DNA from: Nocardioides sp.
GTDB taxonomy: Bacteria > Actinomycetota > Actinomycetes > Propionibacteriales > Nocardioidaceae
DNA: 6,073 nucleotides
Assembly (NCBI GenBank): GCA_021731205.1
Contig: JAKFXV010000269.1
Span: 1-6,073 of the forward strand
Direction: 5' to 3'
Positions within the stretch are counted from its first letter, which is position 1. The number at the start of each line of letters is the position of its first letter. Positions 5,992-6,073 of the stretch are shown here, one piece after another. The position numbers and the translations under genes were made by a program. The notes below the pieces were generated by a model that did not search any database, was not told the DNA's origin, and saw only the letters and a program-made list of their open reading frames with translations.

Positions 5992-6073
5992 ATGTCGGAG
6001 TACTTGCCTATCCTGGCCCGCGAAGCACGCAACAACTCCGCCATTGCTGATTCGCGCTCGGCTACAACAAGCC
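5992..6073 (+). CDS. Doubtful short open frame running off the right edge
   Basis: An ATG at 5992-5994 opens a frame to the edge (MSEYLPILAREARNNSAIAD and seven more residues). I do not recognise it. An AGGA lies only one base before the ATG, too close for a normal ribosome site. Of the 26 codons after the ATG, 17 end in G or C, clearly fewer than in the neighbouring genes. The candidate promoter at 5993-6014 would lie inside it, so both cannot serve the same gene. It may simply be noncoding. Confidence 0.15.
   Translation, partial: MSEYLPILAREARNNSAIADSRSATTS
5993..6014 (+). promoter_or_regulatory. Sequence resembling a PafBC-dependent (RecA-NDp) promoter
   Basis: The plus strand reads TGTCGGAG, eight bases, then TATCCT. 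The published mycobacterial PafBC motif is, as I recall it, TGTCRGTG-N8-TANNNT, so there is one mismatch in the first block, exact spacing, and a matching -10. It points right, away from pafA, with a predicted start near 6021. By my rough estimate a match of this quality has about a one in ten chance of occurring somewhere in a window of this size. No downstream gene is visible in the remaining 59 bases. Confidence 0.3.

Noticed and set aside
5925..6073. Minus-strand frame entering from the right edge and stopping at 5925-5927 (possible tail of a gene ending upstream of pafA)
   Set aside because: It contains rare codons such as AGG, ATA, CTT and GTA close together, reads through the palindrome, and shows no recognised motif. 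It cannot be excluded without more sequence.

Overview
The window is a chromosomal block from a high-GC actinobacterium. The gene order and the two-domain lipoprotein FKBP between pafA and pafB fit Propionibacteriales (Nocardioidaceae-like), but that assignment is inference from gene order and protein character, not from a search. All six confidently called genes lie on the minus strand, so the locus reads from right to left: pafA, a lipoprotein FKBP, pafB, pafC, tatA, tatC, and then a small conserved-looking protein cut by the left edge.

Right part (4498-5859): pafA encodes the Pup ligase, full length, with the catalytic Asp57 and Glu9 in their usual places. It has a GTG start. A TANNNT-type -10 hexamer lies exactly six bases upstream, the geometry of a leaderless transcript. 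Next, after 118 bases, comes a TTG-started, lipoprotein-signal-bearing protein with two FKBP domains (3432-4379); the first lacks key active-site aromatics and the second looks intact.

Middle part (1423-3398): pafB and pafC are paired WYL-domain regulators. They overlap by four bases (GTGA), so they are probably translated in a coupled way at a 1:1 ratio. In mycobacteria, PafBC is the LexA/RecA-independent activator of DNA-damage genes.

Left part (1-1395): tatA and tatC encode the minimal twin-arginine translocase. A hypothetical protein starts four bases after the tatC stop. Short gaps from the FKBP gene to the left edge (33, -4, 27, 17 and 4 bases) suggest one transcription unit. The 118-base gap after pafA is the only place inside the block where an internal promoter would fit easily.

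The stretch 5860-6073 upstream of pafA has no convincing gene. It holds an 18-bp-arm imperfect palindrome centred on a CGCGGCCGCG core, a small GTTC-GT-GAAC dyad, and on the plus strand a sequence resembling the PafBC-dependent (RecA-NDp type) promoter. A short open frame runs off the right edge. I see no CRISPR, RNA gene, mobile element or evident new defence or biosynthetic system; the coding content is a known conserved actinobacterial neighbourhood. The most interesting unexplained part is the pafA upstream region.
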